From the NCBI GenBank assembly GCA_021730635.1, contig JAJNNC010000004.1, forward strand, positions 62,001 to 126,000: a DNA stretch of 64,000 nt. The letters run 5' to 3'. A program made the position numbers and the translations under genes. The notes under the pieces are model-generated. The model saw nothing but the letters and a program-made list of their open reading frames with translations, was not told the origin of the DNA and searched no databases. Positions 17,180-25,969 of the stretch are shown piece after piece (positions within the stretch are counted from its first letter, which is position 1; the number at the start of each line of letters is the position of its first letter). The DNA is from Catalimonadaceae bacterium JC749. GTDB lineage: Bacteria; Bacteroidota; Bacteroidia; Cytophagales; Cyclobacteriaceae.

Positions 17180-17692
17180 ATGCGGACATTTCTTTATCAA
17201 TCCAAGGCTTTTACTTTGTGGTTTATACTCTGGGTCATTGGCTTTATCTATGCCTGTGATTCCCCTTCTTCCACAGTAAACACCTCCCAGTCAACCCAGC
17301 CGGTCACGGGCTTGACCACCTCCCTGGAAGATGAAATCAAAGACCTGCCCAACGGGCAGATCAGCTGGTCAACGTATTGGAAACTATGTTGGGAACCCTA
17401 CCCGGAAGCGATAGCTTATGAATTGCAGATCATGACGTCGGAGGGCGTTTCTCCCAGACCAAAAAGGCAACAGGATAGCTGCTACCGACTGCAGATCGCT
17501 ACAGGACAGAATGCGAAGGAAGAGGGCATGCTCAACCGGGAGAGCTTACTGAGCCTTCAGATGGGTATGCTCACCTATCAGGTACGGGCTGTGCTAGACG
17601 AGCAGCAGGTAAGTGCATGGTCGGCACCGGTGACGATTGATACTCTAGTCGCACCGCAGTCTCATCCTTATCGCACGAAAATAACGCCTTAA
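17180..17692 (+). CDS. Small lipoprotein with a fibronectin-III-like domain, function unknown
   Basis: A 170-residue protein whose hydrophobic N-terminus (TLWFILWVIGFIYAC) ends in a lipobox with Cys at ~26, so it should be anchored to a membrane and face the periplasm or surface. After a Ser/Thr-rich linker comes ISWSTYWKLCWEPYPEAIAYELQIMTSEG..., ending YQVRAVLDEQQVSAWSAPVTI; the W..V/YELQ...Y.VRA....S.WS.P pattern is that of a fibronectin type III-like sandwich. Two Cys in the domain could form a disulfide. ATG 17180 is chosen for the signal peptide. It sits behind the terminator of the gamma-CA-like gene, so it may be expressed separately or by read-through. Confidence 0.6.
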   Translation: MRTFLYQSKAFTLWFILWVIGFIYACDSPSSTVNTSQSTQPVTGLTTSLEDEIKDLPNGQISWSTYWKLCWEPYPEAIAYELQIMTSEGVSPRPKRQQDSCYRLQIATGQNAKEEGMLNRESLLSLQMGMLTYQVRAVLDEQQVSAWSAPVTIDTLVAPQSHPYRTKITP

Positions 17693-17722
17693 GCCCAGCC
17701 GGTCAGGCCATCATGCTCCCCA

Positions 17723-18754
17723 TCAATCATCCTCTTCTTCAATATCTACTTTCGTGATCTCAAACTCCTCACGGGAAAGATTTCCCGAAAACAACTCATT
17801 CAGATGCGCATAAATCACATAATATGCTTTTCCTCTTTGCGTGACGGTGGTGGGAGTAACTGCACCGGTTTCAAAAATACCTTCTACCTCCGTGGTTTCC
17901 CAGCCGTCTTCACTTTCCAAGGCTACCACTTTTCCATCGGCTGAGCCTTGCGCATTGTCTACCACCAGCAGCGTTTGCTGGTTCCGGCTCAGATACAGGC
18001 CATCCGGATTGATAAGAGGTTCATCCACCGAAATTTCAGAGAAGTTCTCCGGATCATCGAGTGGAATTTTATACAGGGTAGCGGTTTCAGAGAAAGCGGC
18101 GATTAAAAATCCCATAGGATGAAAAACGATGCCATTCAATCCGAATCCACCGGGAGAAGGCCGGAAAGTGTCGTCTTCCAGAAATACAGAAGCATTGCCC
18201 TCTTTATCCACCTTGTAGATCACCGGATAAAAACTGTCGGTCACGTAGGCATTGCCTTGCATATCGTTGGCCACATCGTTGGCAAAATGAGGAGCGTCAG
18301 GAGCCCCGGAAATGTCGCCCAGGTTGGTAAAGGCCAGGCGCTCGCCGGAAGGCAGGTCGTAAATCCCTAATGCGGCCAGATCTCCTTCATTAGGATCAGA
18401 TACACAGACTAGCAGCCGTTTCCCAGGATGATCTATGTGAATGCCAATGGTAGAGACAAAATCATCATCTTCTATGAAGGGTTCGTAATTTCCCTGGTCA
18501 TCCACCTGTCCGATGGTACCACGGGTCAGAGAGGAAACCAGATAGCGCTTGCTTTTTTGGTCGTATTCTATGCCTTCCGGAAACAAGGCAGTTTCTGTGA
18601 TGATGATTTGTTCCGGTAGCTCATCCTCATCATGGTTTTTTAGTTCGTCAAGAAGCTCTTCAAGATAGTGCTGACAGGAAGTCACCGATAAGAAGAAGGT
18701 GACAAGTAATACGTTTTTGCACAGTCGGAGGAAGTTGTAGGAAAAGGTTGTCAT
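17723..18754 (-). CDS. SMP-30/gluconolactonase-like beta-propeller lipoprotein
   Basis: A 343-residue lipoprotein: signal peptide with lipobox SVTSC (Cys ~27), an acidic linker, then a beta-propeller with repeated FPEGIEYDQKSKRYLVSSL, ANDVANDMQGNAYVTDSF, LNGIVFHPMGFLIAA and INPDGLYLSRNQQTLLVVDNA blades. This matches SMP-30/LRE-like and NHL-like propellers, many of which are calcium-dependent lactonases; acidic residues such as the Asn-Asp in ANDVAND are in positions often used for metal. Several Bacteroidota members have no tested activity, so a binding role is possible. It converges on the lipoprotein at 17180. Confidence 0.75.
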   Translation of the reverse strand: MTTFSYNFLRLCKNVLLVTFFLSVTSCQHYLEELLDELKNHDEDELPEQIIITETALFPEGIEYDQKSKRYLVSSLTRGTIGQVDDQGNYEPFIEDDDFVSTIGIHIDHPGKRLLVCVSDPNEGDLAALGIYDLPSGERLAFTNLGDISGAPDAPHFANDVANDMQGNAYVTDSFYPVIYKVDKEGNASVFLEDDTFRPSPGGFGLNGIVFHPMGFLIAAFSETATLYKIPLDDPENFSEISVDEPLINPDGLYLSRNQQTLLVVDNAQGSADGKVVALESEDGWETTEVEGIFETGAVTPTTVTQRGKAYYVIYAHLNELFSGNLSREEFEITKVDIEEEDD

Positions 18755-18895
18755 AAGTGGTTTGTTTTTAGCAGGAAATTACTTCCATACCTAACCAGCA
18801 AAGGACAACAAATGTTGTAAACTTCAGCAGAGGGAAAAAAGGCGTTTGCCACTGATATTGAATCGGCTCAACACCAGTGACAAAAAGGGGGCAAG

Positions 18896-19543
18896 TTACA
18901 CAGTTTGCCTGCTTACCGTGATACCCATAGCCTCCAATCGCTGCGGATCATCCTGAAAAGCGATGCGGGCTACCTTGATGAACTTTCTCATCCAAATTTC
19001 CAGGGCATCTACTGCTGTGTTTTTATGCCTGGTGGCAATTTGTGCCTGACTGATGGCTTCCTTTTGCAACACTTCCAGCGTAGTGATATGCGCGATCAGT
19101 TTTCTGGCTTCTGCTAACTCTTTCGCCGGTACATTGTATTTAGAGAGCACCTGGGCATACGAGGTCACGGTATGGTAAAAGTCAGTGGCTTGCAAGATCC
19201 ATTCGGAATGAGTTCGTTTTCTTTCTCCTTCCAGACCCAGTTTCTGTATGGCATCAGGGTCTTTACCAAAAGCCAGGCGGGCTGTGGCAATATGTTTCCT
19301 GTACAAACCTTTGGCTTTCTCACGAGCCTCGTTCAGAATCCGGGTAGCCTGCAACTGCTGATTGGCTGTTTCTCTCTGCCTTCTTTTGGTATCAATGGCT
19401 TTCTGATACAACAGACGGCCTTCTTTCAGCCTGGCAGCCCCATAAGTGAATTGGGCAAGCTGCGACTGTAGCTCCGGCAGGGAGGCAGCACTTTCCAGCA
19501 TCAGGCAGGATTGGCGAATAAATTTCGCTTCAGATGTTTTCAT
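18896..19543 (-). CDS. Helical protein of unknown function with internal duplication
   Basis: A 215-residue protein without signal peptide, almost wholly alpha-helical and rich in Lys, Arg, Ala, Gln. I do not recognise a family. It contains two related units: a long helix leading to ATARLAFGKDPDAIQKLGLEG (~86-106) and one leading to VARIAFQDDPQRLEAMGI (~192-209). The shared pattern (V/T)AR.AF..DP..L..(M/L)G(I/L) suggests a duplicated four-helix arrangement. It has an ordinary start and stop, and codon usage like its neighbours, so it is probably a real gene. It lies alone between a propeller gene and a 560-bp spacer. Confidence 0.6.
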   Translation of the reverse strand: MKTSEAKFIRQSCLMLESAASLPELQSQLAQFTYGAARLKEGRLLYQKAIDTKRRQRETANQQLQATRILNEAREKAKGLYRKHIATARLAFGKDPDAIQKLGLEGERKRTHSEWILQATDFYHTVTSYAQVLSKYNVPAKELAEARKLIAHITTLEVLQKEAISQAQIATRHKNTAVDALEIWMRKFIKVARIAFQDDPQRLEAMGITVSRQTV

Positions 19544-20106
19544 AAATTATTCATTATTTAGTGAAGCTCGAAAGTAGAAGATGTTGTATAAAGTATTTTA
19601 TATAAAATATGAAAAATTGTACATGCGTTATGCCCTTTACATTTTGAGCGCTGAGATAGAAATGCTGCCTTTACCTTGTTGATCTGCGGGTAAAAGTTGG
19701 CACATGGGACGCTGATTCAGGAATAATATGCGCTTCGGTATGGTGAAACCAGGGTGCAAAGTACTTCCTGTCGGATGGAAAAGGCTTGTTGTCAGCTTGG
19801 AAAATGTTTCCTGACAAGGGAGGAGTTCAGGGGTAGCCTGGGAATGGTTTTGCTACTTCAGGAATTGAACCCACTGTGGGTCAGCAGAAAGTATCCGGTA
19901 GGGCAGGGGTAAGCAGGAATACCAGCAGATCAGGAGTTGCCTTCGACTCAATGAGTTTTCAGACAGTAAAAGTATACAAAACTATCCAATGAATGTCTTA
20001 TAGCATGAGCGAAAACTTTTAAGTTCAGGAAGGAAGCTTGATGGAGGGGTAAATAGCTTACATTCTCCGATATTTTTTTAACTTTAACAGAAAAGATATC
20101 TGTATT
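19544..20106. other. 563-bp spacer without recognised gene
   Basis: The region between divergent genes at 18896 and 20107. The central part (about 19650-19960) is GC-richer than other spacers here, which can mark decayed coding sequence, but I could not recognise any protein. A small perfect palindrome ACCCAC-T-GTGGGT sits at 19869-19881. Confidence 0.4.
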
Positions 20107-20688
20107 ATGGTAACAGTTGATGTTTCTGAGAAGACTTACACGGTGGAAGAATACCTGGCTTTAGACAGGAAGTCAGCGATAAAGCATAACTATTACAATG
20201 GTAAAATAGAACCTCTGTCCGGAGGAACCGCCAATCATAACGAAATTGCTGCTCGTATAGCAGCAGCCTTAATTTTTGCCATCGATGAGCAGGATAAGCC
20301 TTATCATGTTTATAATAGTGATATGCGTATCCAGATTCCGCAGCAGAATTTTTTTGTCTATCCGGATGCAGTAGTAGTGTGTGAAAAACCGGAATTTTTT
20401 AATAATCGAAAAGATATTTTAACCAATCCGCTATTAGTCGTTGAGGTATTATCCCCCTCAACAGAAGATTATGACAAGCGCCTCAAATTTTTTCATTATC
20501 GCACCTTGCCCTCCTTCAAGGAATATGTATTAGCCAGTCAGGAGCGTGCCTCTGTGAGCTCTTTCTACCAGGAGAAACCTAAGCACTGGGTGGAAACCAT
20601 AGCGGAAGGTACGGAGCAAGTCATCTACTTTCCCTCTATTGATTGTGAAATCTCTCTCCAAAAAATCTATAAAGGGATCAGTTTTTAA
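20107..20688 (+). CDS. Uma2 family (DUF820) restriction-endonuclease-fold protein
   Basis: A 193-residue PD-(D/E)XK superfamily protein of the Uma2 type, common in cyanobacteria and Bacteroidota. The opening YTVEEYLALDRKSAIKHNYYNGKIEPLSGGTANHNEIAARIAAAL is typical. Catalytic positions are visible as Asp in FVYPDAVVVC and the E-x-(x)-S block LLVVEVLSPSTEDYDKRLKF, with a Lys later. Function is unknown; members are often found near mobile elements but none is seen here. Confidence 0.88.
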   Translation: MVTVDVSEKTYTVEEYLALDRKSAIKHNYYNGKIEPLSGGTANHNEIAARIAAALIFAIDEQDKPYHVYNSDMRIQIPQQNFFVYPDAVVVCEKPEFFNNRKDILTNPLLVVEVLSPSTEDYDKRLKFFHYRTLPSFKEYVLASQERASVSSFYQEKPKHWVETIAEGTEQVIYFPSIDCEISLQKIYKGISF

Positions 20689-20900
20689 CAGCCAGTATTG
20701 TATCTATTCAGAGATTACGGAATATTGAAATAAAACTATTGTCCGATAGTGTACACTCAGTGTCATGAAAATGATACACCTGCAAGGACTCCCCTTGCTG
20801 ACAATAGGGCCATACGTTTGCCAAACAGCGTCCTCTGAAATTTTTTCTGTCCTGGAGTTTCTTTTGTGGCTTTCTATTATATTTCATTAATCTTACTGCT

Positions 20901-23276
20901 ATGCTGAAGAACTACCTGACCATTGCTTTTCGTCACCTCTGGAAGCAGAAGTTTTACTCCGGGATCAATATCCTGGGACTGGCCATCGGTATGGCCTGCT
21001 GCCTGCTCATCACTCTTTACCTACTGGATGAACTGAGTTATGATAAGTTTCATCAAAAGGCAGATAGAATATACAGGTTAGCCGTGGATGCCAAAATCGG
21101 AGAAGATTTACTGAGTGCCGGGCATGTCAACGAACATATGGGAGAGGTAGTGGCGGAGGAGCTAGCCGAAGTGGCGTTAACAACACGGGTCAGGGATAAC
21201 AACAACTGGGTTGTCCGACACCAGGATGAGATATTCCTGGAAGATGAAATCATTGCCGTAGACACCGGCTTTTTGCAGATTTTTACCTATCCGCTCCTGG
21301 AAGGGGATGCAGCAACCGCTTTGCAAAAACCCGCTTCGGTGCTGCTTACAGAAAAAATGGCTGTCAAATATTTTGGTACAACCCAGGGGGTGGTAGGGCA
21401 GACACTGGAAATGAACCAGGAACCCTATACGGTCACAGGTATCCTGGAAGAACCTCCTTCTCAAAACCATTTCTCCTTTGAGATCGTGGTGCCCTTACAG
21501 TATAAAGCGACTAATGATGTGAATTGGTTGGCACTGGGTAATAATTCTATGTATGTGCTGTTGAAAGAAGGAGCTTCTCCTGATGCAATTCCTGAGAAGT
21601 TAGATCAGCTTTTTCAAAAATATAATCCTGAAGCCCATGAAGGCATTCAGAAAATTGGGTATGTCCACTTTATCACACAGCCTATCACGGATATCCACCT
21701 GTTTTCTAACTTTAAGTACGATGGGGCTGAACAGGGAAATCTGAAAGCGCTCTATATTTTTGCAGCCATCGCGGTGTTTATCCTCCTCATCGCAGGGGTG
21801 AATTTTGTCAATCTGGCTACGGCTCGTTCGGCCGATCGTGCCAAGGAAGTAGGTGTCCGTAAAACGTTAGGCTCTATCAGGGCTGCACTGATCCGGCAAT
21901 TCCTCACAGAGTCTATGTTGATGAGCCTGCTGGCTATGTTCATCGCCCTGGGGATGGCCGAGCTGTTCAGAATGCCCTTCAACGAGATTTCAGGGAAAAA
22001 TGTAGACATATTCGTCAATGAAAGTGTCTGGTTGGTAGCTCTCAGCATTTCTTTGGTAGTAGGAATGATCGCGGGTTTGTATCCGGCCCTCTACCTGACC
22101 CGTTTCAAACCGGTGGAAGTGCTGCGGGGCAGTTTTTCCAAAAGCAGCCAGGGACGTACCTTCAGAAATGCTTTGGTGGTGTTTCAGTTTGTGATTTCCA
22201 TTGGGCTCATCATCTGCACCGCACTGGTGTACCAACAGTTGCAATACATGCGTCAGAAAGAGCTGGGGATGCATAAAGAAAATATCGTACTGCTGAAAAA
22301 TGTAGATAAGCTGGGCCATCAGTATGAATCCCTCAGGCAAACCCTGGCCGGTGATAGTAAAATCCTATCGTTGACGGCCTCAGACCAGGAGCCCTTCAGC
22401 GTCTACAATGGTACCGGAATGGCACAAAAAGGAAAAAGTGGTGAGGAAAGAAAAATGATCAGCTACACCACCACAGACTATGGCTATCTGGAAACCATGG
22501 GAATCCAATTGCAATCCGGGCGTGATTTCTCCCGTGACATTGCTTCCGACACCGCAGCTGTCATCTTGAACGAAGCCGCCGTGAAAGCTTTGGGGCTGGA
22601 AGATCCCTTACAAAGCTTTGTTGAGGCCAATGAAAATACTGCCTATCAGGTGATCGGCGTGACGGAAAATTATCATTTTCAATCAATAGATAAACAAATA
22701 GCACCTTTGGCCATCCTCTTGTATCATGCGGTAGATGAATTAAATGTGATGGAAATACGGGTGCAAAGCCAGGATATGGTGAGCATGATAGCGGCACTGG
22801 AAGAAAGGTGGGAGGCGTTTGCCCCTGACGTGCCTTTTGAATATACTTTTATGGATGAAGCTTTTGATGGCCTGTTCAAAGATTATCTGCAATTAAGCAA
22901 AATCATTTCCCTGTTTGCCGGACTTGCTATCCTGATCGCTTCTTTAGGTTTGCTGGCACTGGCAGCCTTTATGGCAGAGCAGCGTACCAAAGAAATAGGC
23001 ATCAGAAAAGTGATGGGGGCTTCTGTGAAAGATATCGTGCTGATGTTGTCGGGCAATTTTACCAGACTCGTGGTGCTCGCTTTTGTGATTGCCATACCCT
23101 TAGCCTATTGGGCGATGCAGCAATGGTTGCAGGATTTTGCTTACCGCATTGATATGAATGTCTGGACCTTTCTGGTAGCTGGTCTGCTGGCCATCTGTAT
23201 TGCCTGGCTGACTATTAGTTATCAGGCAGTAAAAGCAGCCAGAAGCAACCCGATAAAGGCCCTGCGGTATGAGTGA
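20901..23276 (+). CDS. FtsX/MacB-type ABC transporter permease
   Basis: A 791-residue inner-membrane protein. It starts with MLKNYLTIAFRHLWKQKFYSGINILGLAIGMACCLLI, the standard opening of the Bacteroidota MacB_PCD-FtsX permeases. Layout: TM1, a large periplasmic domain (~40-280), three TMs of a first FtsX domain (~285-400; FVNLATARSADRAKEVGVRKTLG), another TM and periplasmic domain (~425-670), and a second FtsX domain (~680-780; QRTKEIGIRKVMGASV). Such proteins pair with a separate ATPase, but none adjoins. Its last 169 bp recur at 24072-24240, after a toxin-antitoxin pair. Many genomes carry these genes in tandem, so a deleted second copy is likely. Confidence 0.9.
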   Translation: MLKNYLTIAFRHLWKQKFYSGINILGLAIGMACCLLITLYLLDELSYDKFHQKADRIYRLAVDAKIGEDLLSAGHVNEHMGEVVAEELAEVALTTRVRDNNNWVVRHQDEIFLEDEIIAVDTGFLQIFTYPLLEGDAATALQKPASVLLTEKMAVKYFGTTQGVVGQTLEMNQEPYTVTGILEEPPSQNHFSFEIVVPLQYKATNDVNWLALGNNSMYVLLKEGASPDAIPEKLDQLFQKYNPEAHEGIQKIGYVHFITQPITDIHLFSNFKYDGAEQGNLKALYIFAAIAVFILLIAGVNFVNLATARSADRAKEVGVRKTLGSIRAALIRQFLTESMLMSLLAMFIALGMAELFRMPFNEISGKNVDIFVNESVWLVALSISLVVGMIAGLYPALYLTRFKPVEVLRGSFSKSSQGRTFRNALVVFQFVISIGLIICTALVYQQLQYMRQKELGMHKENIVLLKNVDKLGHQYESLRQTLAGDSKILSLTASDQEPFSVYNGTGMAQKGKSGEERKMISYTTTDYGYLETMGIQLQSGRDFSRDIASDTAAVILNEAAVKALGLEDPLQSFVEANENTAYQVIGVTENYHFQSIDKQIAPLAILLYHAVDELNVMEIRVQSQDMVSMIAALEERWEAFAPDVPFEYTFMDEAFDGLFKDYLQLSKIISLFAGLAILIASLGLLALAAFMAEQRTKEIGIRKVMGASVKDIVLMLSGNFTRLVVLAFVIAIPLAYWAMQQWLQDFAYRIDMNVWTFLVAGLLAICIAWLTISYQAVKAARSNPIKALRYE
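23108..23276 (+). repeat. Direct repeat, copy A (end of permease gene)
   Basis: These 169 bp, including the stop codon TGA, match 24072-24240 with six mismatches by eye (about 96% identity). Copy A belongs to the intact permease gene. Confidence 0.9.
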
Positions 23277-23336
23277 ACTATTGTGATATATGTTTTTTTT
23301 GGTTTATATTGAATATCAACCATAGATACAATTGAT

Positions 23337-23567
23337 ATGCTTGCTTTAAACGGAATATATCACAACGGCAAATTAATTCTTGAGAAGGAGATAGCCTCGG
23401 ACAAACCTATCAAAGTGATTGTCACTTTTGTGGAAGAATCACTAACGGAAGAGAAGGATGCACTACAACTCAATCAATTTTCTTTTATGGAAGCCAGAAG
23501 ACTGTTAAAAGATTACAAAGGCTCATTTGCTGATGAAGTAACGGAAGAGAGAAGAGAAGAAATATGA
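23337..23567 (+). CDS. Antitoxin-like protein of the PIN toxin pair
   Basis: A 76-residue protein opening LALNGIYHNGKLILEKEIASDKPIKVIVTFVEE, a pattern seen in small DUF2281/AF2212-type antitoxins: a short beta-rich N-terminal domain followed by an acidic, helical tail (FSFMEARRLLKDYKG...EERREEI) that would wrap the toxin. Its stop overlaps the toxin's start by 4 bp (ATGA at 23564-23567), the classic layout of a type II toxin-antitoxin pair. The family assignment is approximate; the role rests mainly on the coupled PIN gene. Confidence 0.75.
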   Translation: MLALNGIYHNGKLILEKEIASDKPIKVIVTFVEESLTEEKDALQLNQFSFMEARRLLKDYKGSFADEVTEERREEI

Positions 23568-24001
23568 ATATTTTTTTAGATACCTCTACCTTGTTTAAGT
23601 TATACCACGAAGAAGAAGGGACTGATGAAATAGATCGTTTCATTAAAGAACATAATGTTGAACATATTTTTTTATCAGCCATTACCAAAATAGAATTTGA
23701 ATCTGTGGTGTGGAAAAAGGTAAGAACAAAAGAAATTCCTAAGGAAACCGCTCAACAATTAATAGCCTTATTCAGAGCAGATTATGATAAATTCAGTTTT
23801 GTGGAGGACCATGTAGAAGTAAAAGCAATAGCAATTTCTTTGTTAGAAAAATATGGCGTAAGAGGGTTAAGAACATTGGATGCTATACAATTTGCTACCG
23901 CCAAATACCTGGAGGATATCGTTTCTTTGCATAACACATCAGACAAAAGATTGGAGCATCTATTTCAACTAGAACACCTGACAACAAATCTTTCAGACTA
24001 G
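23564..24001 (+). CDS. PIN-domain ribonuclease toxin (VapC-like)
   Basis: A 145-residue PIN-domain protein. VapC-type toxins are Mg-dependent endoribonucleases that cut tRNA, rRNA or mRNA until bound by the antitoxin. The acidic quartet is visible: Asp6 in NIFLDTS, Glu44 in ITKIEFES, Asp106 in LRTLDAIQFATA and Asp127 in NTSDKRL, so the active site looks intact. The last motif is NTSDKRL rather than the usual TaDkrL. It is translationally coupled to the 23337 gene. The pair lies between two copies of the permease gene end. Confidence 0.9.
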   Translation: MNIFLDTSTLFKLYHEEEGTDEIDRFIKEHNVEHIFLSAITKIEFESVVWKKVRTKEIPKETAQQLIALFRADYDKFSFVEDHVEVKAIAISLLEKYGVRGLRTLDAIQFATAKYLEDIVSLHNTSDKRLEHLFQLEHLTTNLSD

Positions 24002-24071
24002 TATACATCTGTATTTTAATAAGTCAGAGGATATATCCTCCACATTAGCCATATGGAAAAGCTTTGGCAGT

Positions 24072-24240
24072 TTGGGCGATGCAGCAATGGTTGCAGGATT
24101 TTGCTCATCGCATTGATATGAATGTCTGGACCTTTCTGGTAGCTGGTCTGCTGGCCATCTGTATTGCCTGGCTGACGATTAGTTATCAGGCAGTAAAAGC
24201 AGCCAGAAGCAACCCGATAAAGGCCCTACGGTATGAATAA
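24072..24240 (+). pseudogene. Direct repeat, copy B: orphan 3' fragment of an FtsX-type permease gene
   Basis: An in-frame coding fragment equal to the last ~56 codons of the permease at 20901 (WAMQQWLQDFAHRIDMN...), ending in its own TAA. Differences from copy A include two changes in the TTACC/TCATC stretch, one each in the GAC(T/G)ATT and CCCT(G/A)CGG positions, and two in the stop region. The frame stays open a few codons upstream (KALAVWAM, compare IPLAYWAM) but has no start codon. It is best read as the relic of a second tandem permease gene. Confidence 0.85.
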
Positions 24241-24287
24241 GGGCCTTTGACCCCGCAGATAAAGCTTTTGTGCCGGGGAGGGTGTTT

Positions 24288-25214
24288 TTATTTCACCTTG
24301 CTGGCCAGCAGGTACAGCACGGCCATCCGAACGGCTACGCCGTTTTCAACCTGTTCCAGGATAATAGAGTGCTCCGAATCGGCTACATCGCTGTTGAGTT
24401 CCACCCCCCGGTTGATCGGTCCGGGATGCATAATGGTAATGGGTTTGTTGAGACTGTCGAGCAGTTGCTTGTTGATCCCATAATACAGGGAGTATTCCCG
24501 GAGAGAGGGGAAATATTTTACCTGCTGCCTTTCCAGTTGTATCCGCAATACGTTGGCAACTTCACACCATTCCAAAGCTTCCCGCAGATCGAGCGTTACT
24601 TTCACCCCTAGACTTTTGATATGCTTAGGTAGCAGGGTGGCAGGTCCGCAGACCATCACTTCAGCACCCAGTTTGTTGAGTGCGAAGATATTGGAAAGCG
24701 CGACCCTGGAGTGCAGGATATCCCCGATGATGGCGACCTTTTTGCCTTCTACCCCTCCAAACTTCGAGCGGATAGAGAAGGTATCGAGCAGGGCCTGGGT
24801 AGGATGTTCGTGCGTGCCATCCCCGGCGTTGACGACATTGGCCTGAATATTTCTGGCCAGAAAATGAGGAGCACCCGGACTGGCATGGCGCATGACGACC
24901 ATATCGACCTTCATAGCCAGTATATTGTTGACCGTATCGAGCAGGGTTTCTCCTTTTTTTACCGAACTACCCGAAGAGGAGAAGTTAACCACATCGGCGG
25001 AAAGGCGTTTTTCTGCCAGTTCGAAGGAAAGGCGGGTACGGGTAGAATTCTCAAAGAAGACATTGGCGATGGTGATATCCCGTAAGGAGGGCACTTTCTT
25101 GATGGGCCGGTTGATGACCTCCTTGAAATTATCGGCTGTGTTGAAAATTAATTCTATTTCTTCTCGGGTAAGATCCTGGATGCCTAACAGATGTTTACTT
25201 CGCAGTTCTTCCAT
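24288..25214 (-). CDS. pyrB: Aspartate carbamoyltransferase, catalytic subunit
   Basis: A 308-residue enzyme joining carbamoyl phosphate and aspartate, the second step of de novo pyrimidine synthesis. The carbamoyl-phosphate motif STRTR is in FFENSTRTRLSFELAEKRL (~53-71); HPTQALLDTFSIRSKFG and the aspartate-side loop HPGPINRGVEL are present, and the length is normal. Its start overlaps the pyrR stop by one base (TAATG at 25212-25216), so the two are co-transcribed and probably translationally coupled. There is no adjacent pyrI, fitting the unregulated catalytic-trimer type. The assignment is secure. Confidence 0.97.
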   Translation of the reverse strand: MEELRSKHLLGIQDLTREEIELIFNTADNFKEVINRPIKKVPSLRDITIANVFFENSTRTRLSFELAEKRLSADVVNFSSSGSSVKKGETLLDTVNNILAMKVDMVVMRHASPGAPHFLARNIQANVVNAGDGTHEHPTQALLDTFSIRSKFGGVEGKKVAIIGDILHSRVALSNIFALNKLGAEVMVCGPATLLPKHIKSLGVKVTLDLREALEWCEVANVLRIQLERQQVKYFPSLREYSLYYGINKQLLDSLNKPITIMHPGPINRGVELNSDVADSEHSIILEQVENGVAVRMAVLYLLASKVK

Positions 25215-25762
25215 TAACGGTCTTGTTTTGTGGTTAGCCAGACACTATCTTCAGCACCCTGTTCCTGCCATTCTACCAGTACTCTTTGGGAGTCAAGGGT
25301 GTTCACCGCTTTTCCAATGTAATCGGGTTCTATGGGCAGGTGTCGGGTATATTTGCGGTTGATCAGCACCAGCAGTTCTACGGTGCGGGGCCGGCCAAAA
25401 GTAATCATCGCATCCAAAGCCGCTCTGATGGTCCGACCGGTATATAATACATCATCTATCAAGATGACTTTCTTGTCCTCTATGAGGAAGGGAACATAGG
25501 TAGTGTTGGCTTTCAGGGGAGCCGTACGACGCCGGAAATCGTCCCGGTGAAAGGTAGTATCCAGATAGCCCAGGGGGATTTCTTTGCTTAGGATTTGTTC
25601 CAGTTTTCTGCGGATGCGATTGGCCAGAAAGATACCCCGGGGTTGCAGACCCAGCAGCACGGTATCCTCAAAGCGGTCGTGGTTTTCCAGCAACTGATGG
25701 CAAAGCCGGCTCAAGGTGACATCCAGCAGCTGCGGGTTAATGATCAATTTCTTTTGCTCCAT
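25214..25762 (-). CDS. pyrR: PyrR: pyrimidine operon regulator / uracil phosphoribosyltransferase
   Basis: A 182-residue type I phosphoribosyltransferase of the PyrR family. The PRPP-binding loop VILIDDVLYTGRTIRAALDA is intact, as are LLGLQPRGIFLANRI and RTVELLVLINR. In Firmicutes PyrR binds pyr mRNA to cause attenuation and also has UPRTase activity; whether the Bacteroidota protein binds RNA is not established by this sequence. ATG 25762 (MEQKKLIINPQLLD) is preferred to a TTG four codons earlier. It is followed directly by pyrB, so the pair looks like a small pyrimidine operon. Confidence 0.93.
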   Translation of the reverse strand: MEQKKLIINPQLLDVTLSRLCHQLLENHDRFEDTVLLGLQPRGIFLANRIRRKLEQILSKEIPLGYLDTTFHRDDFRRRTAPLKANTTYVPFLIEDKKVILIDDVLYTGRTIRAALDAMITFGRPRTVELLVLINRKYTRHLPIEPDYIGKAVNTLDSQRVLVEWQEQGAEDSVWLTTKQDR

Positions 25763-25947
25763 AGTCCCCGGCAAATTTAGGGGATTCAGTTTACAACTAT
25801 CAAGTAAGAAGAAGTATTTTTATAAGTCTTTCTCCGGATAGTGGACCCGCCTGAAAGTGATGAGAGGGGTGGAGCAGTTCTTCAGGGAAAGAACGCTACT
25901 ACCCTGAGAAGCAAAAACCATGAAGGACCTGTTCCCTGATCAGTGAG

Positions 25948-25969
25948 TGCACAGGACCACCACTGTGCA
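25948..25969. repeat. Inverted repeat in the spacer upstream of pyrR
   Basis: TGCACAG-GACCACCA-CTGTGCA has perfect 7-bp arms. A second, overlapping pair TTCCCTG (25932-25938) and CAGGGAA (25968-25974) would form an alternative outer stem. No T-run follows on either strand, so it is not a standard terminator. It lies between the end of the 25999 gene and pyrR. Confidence 0.5.

Noticed and set aside
19861-19885. tRNA-like stretch (GAATTGAACCCAC) in the large spacer
   Set aside because: It resembles the T-loop end of a tRNA on first sight, but no acceptor, D or anticodon stem can be fitted around it.
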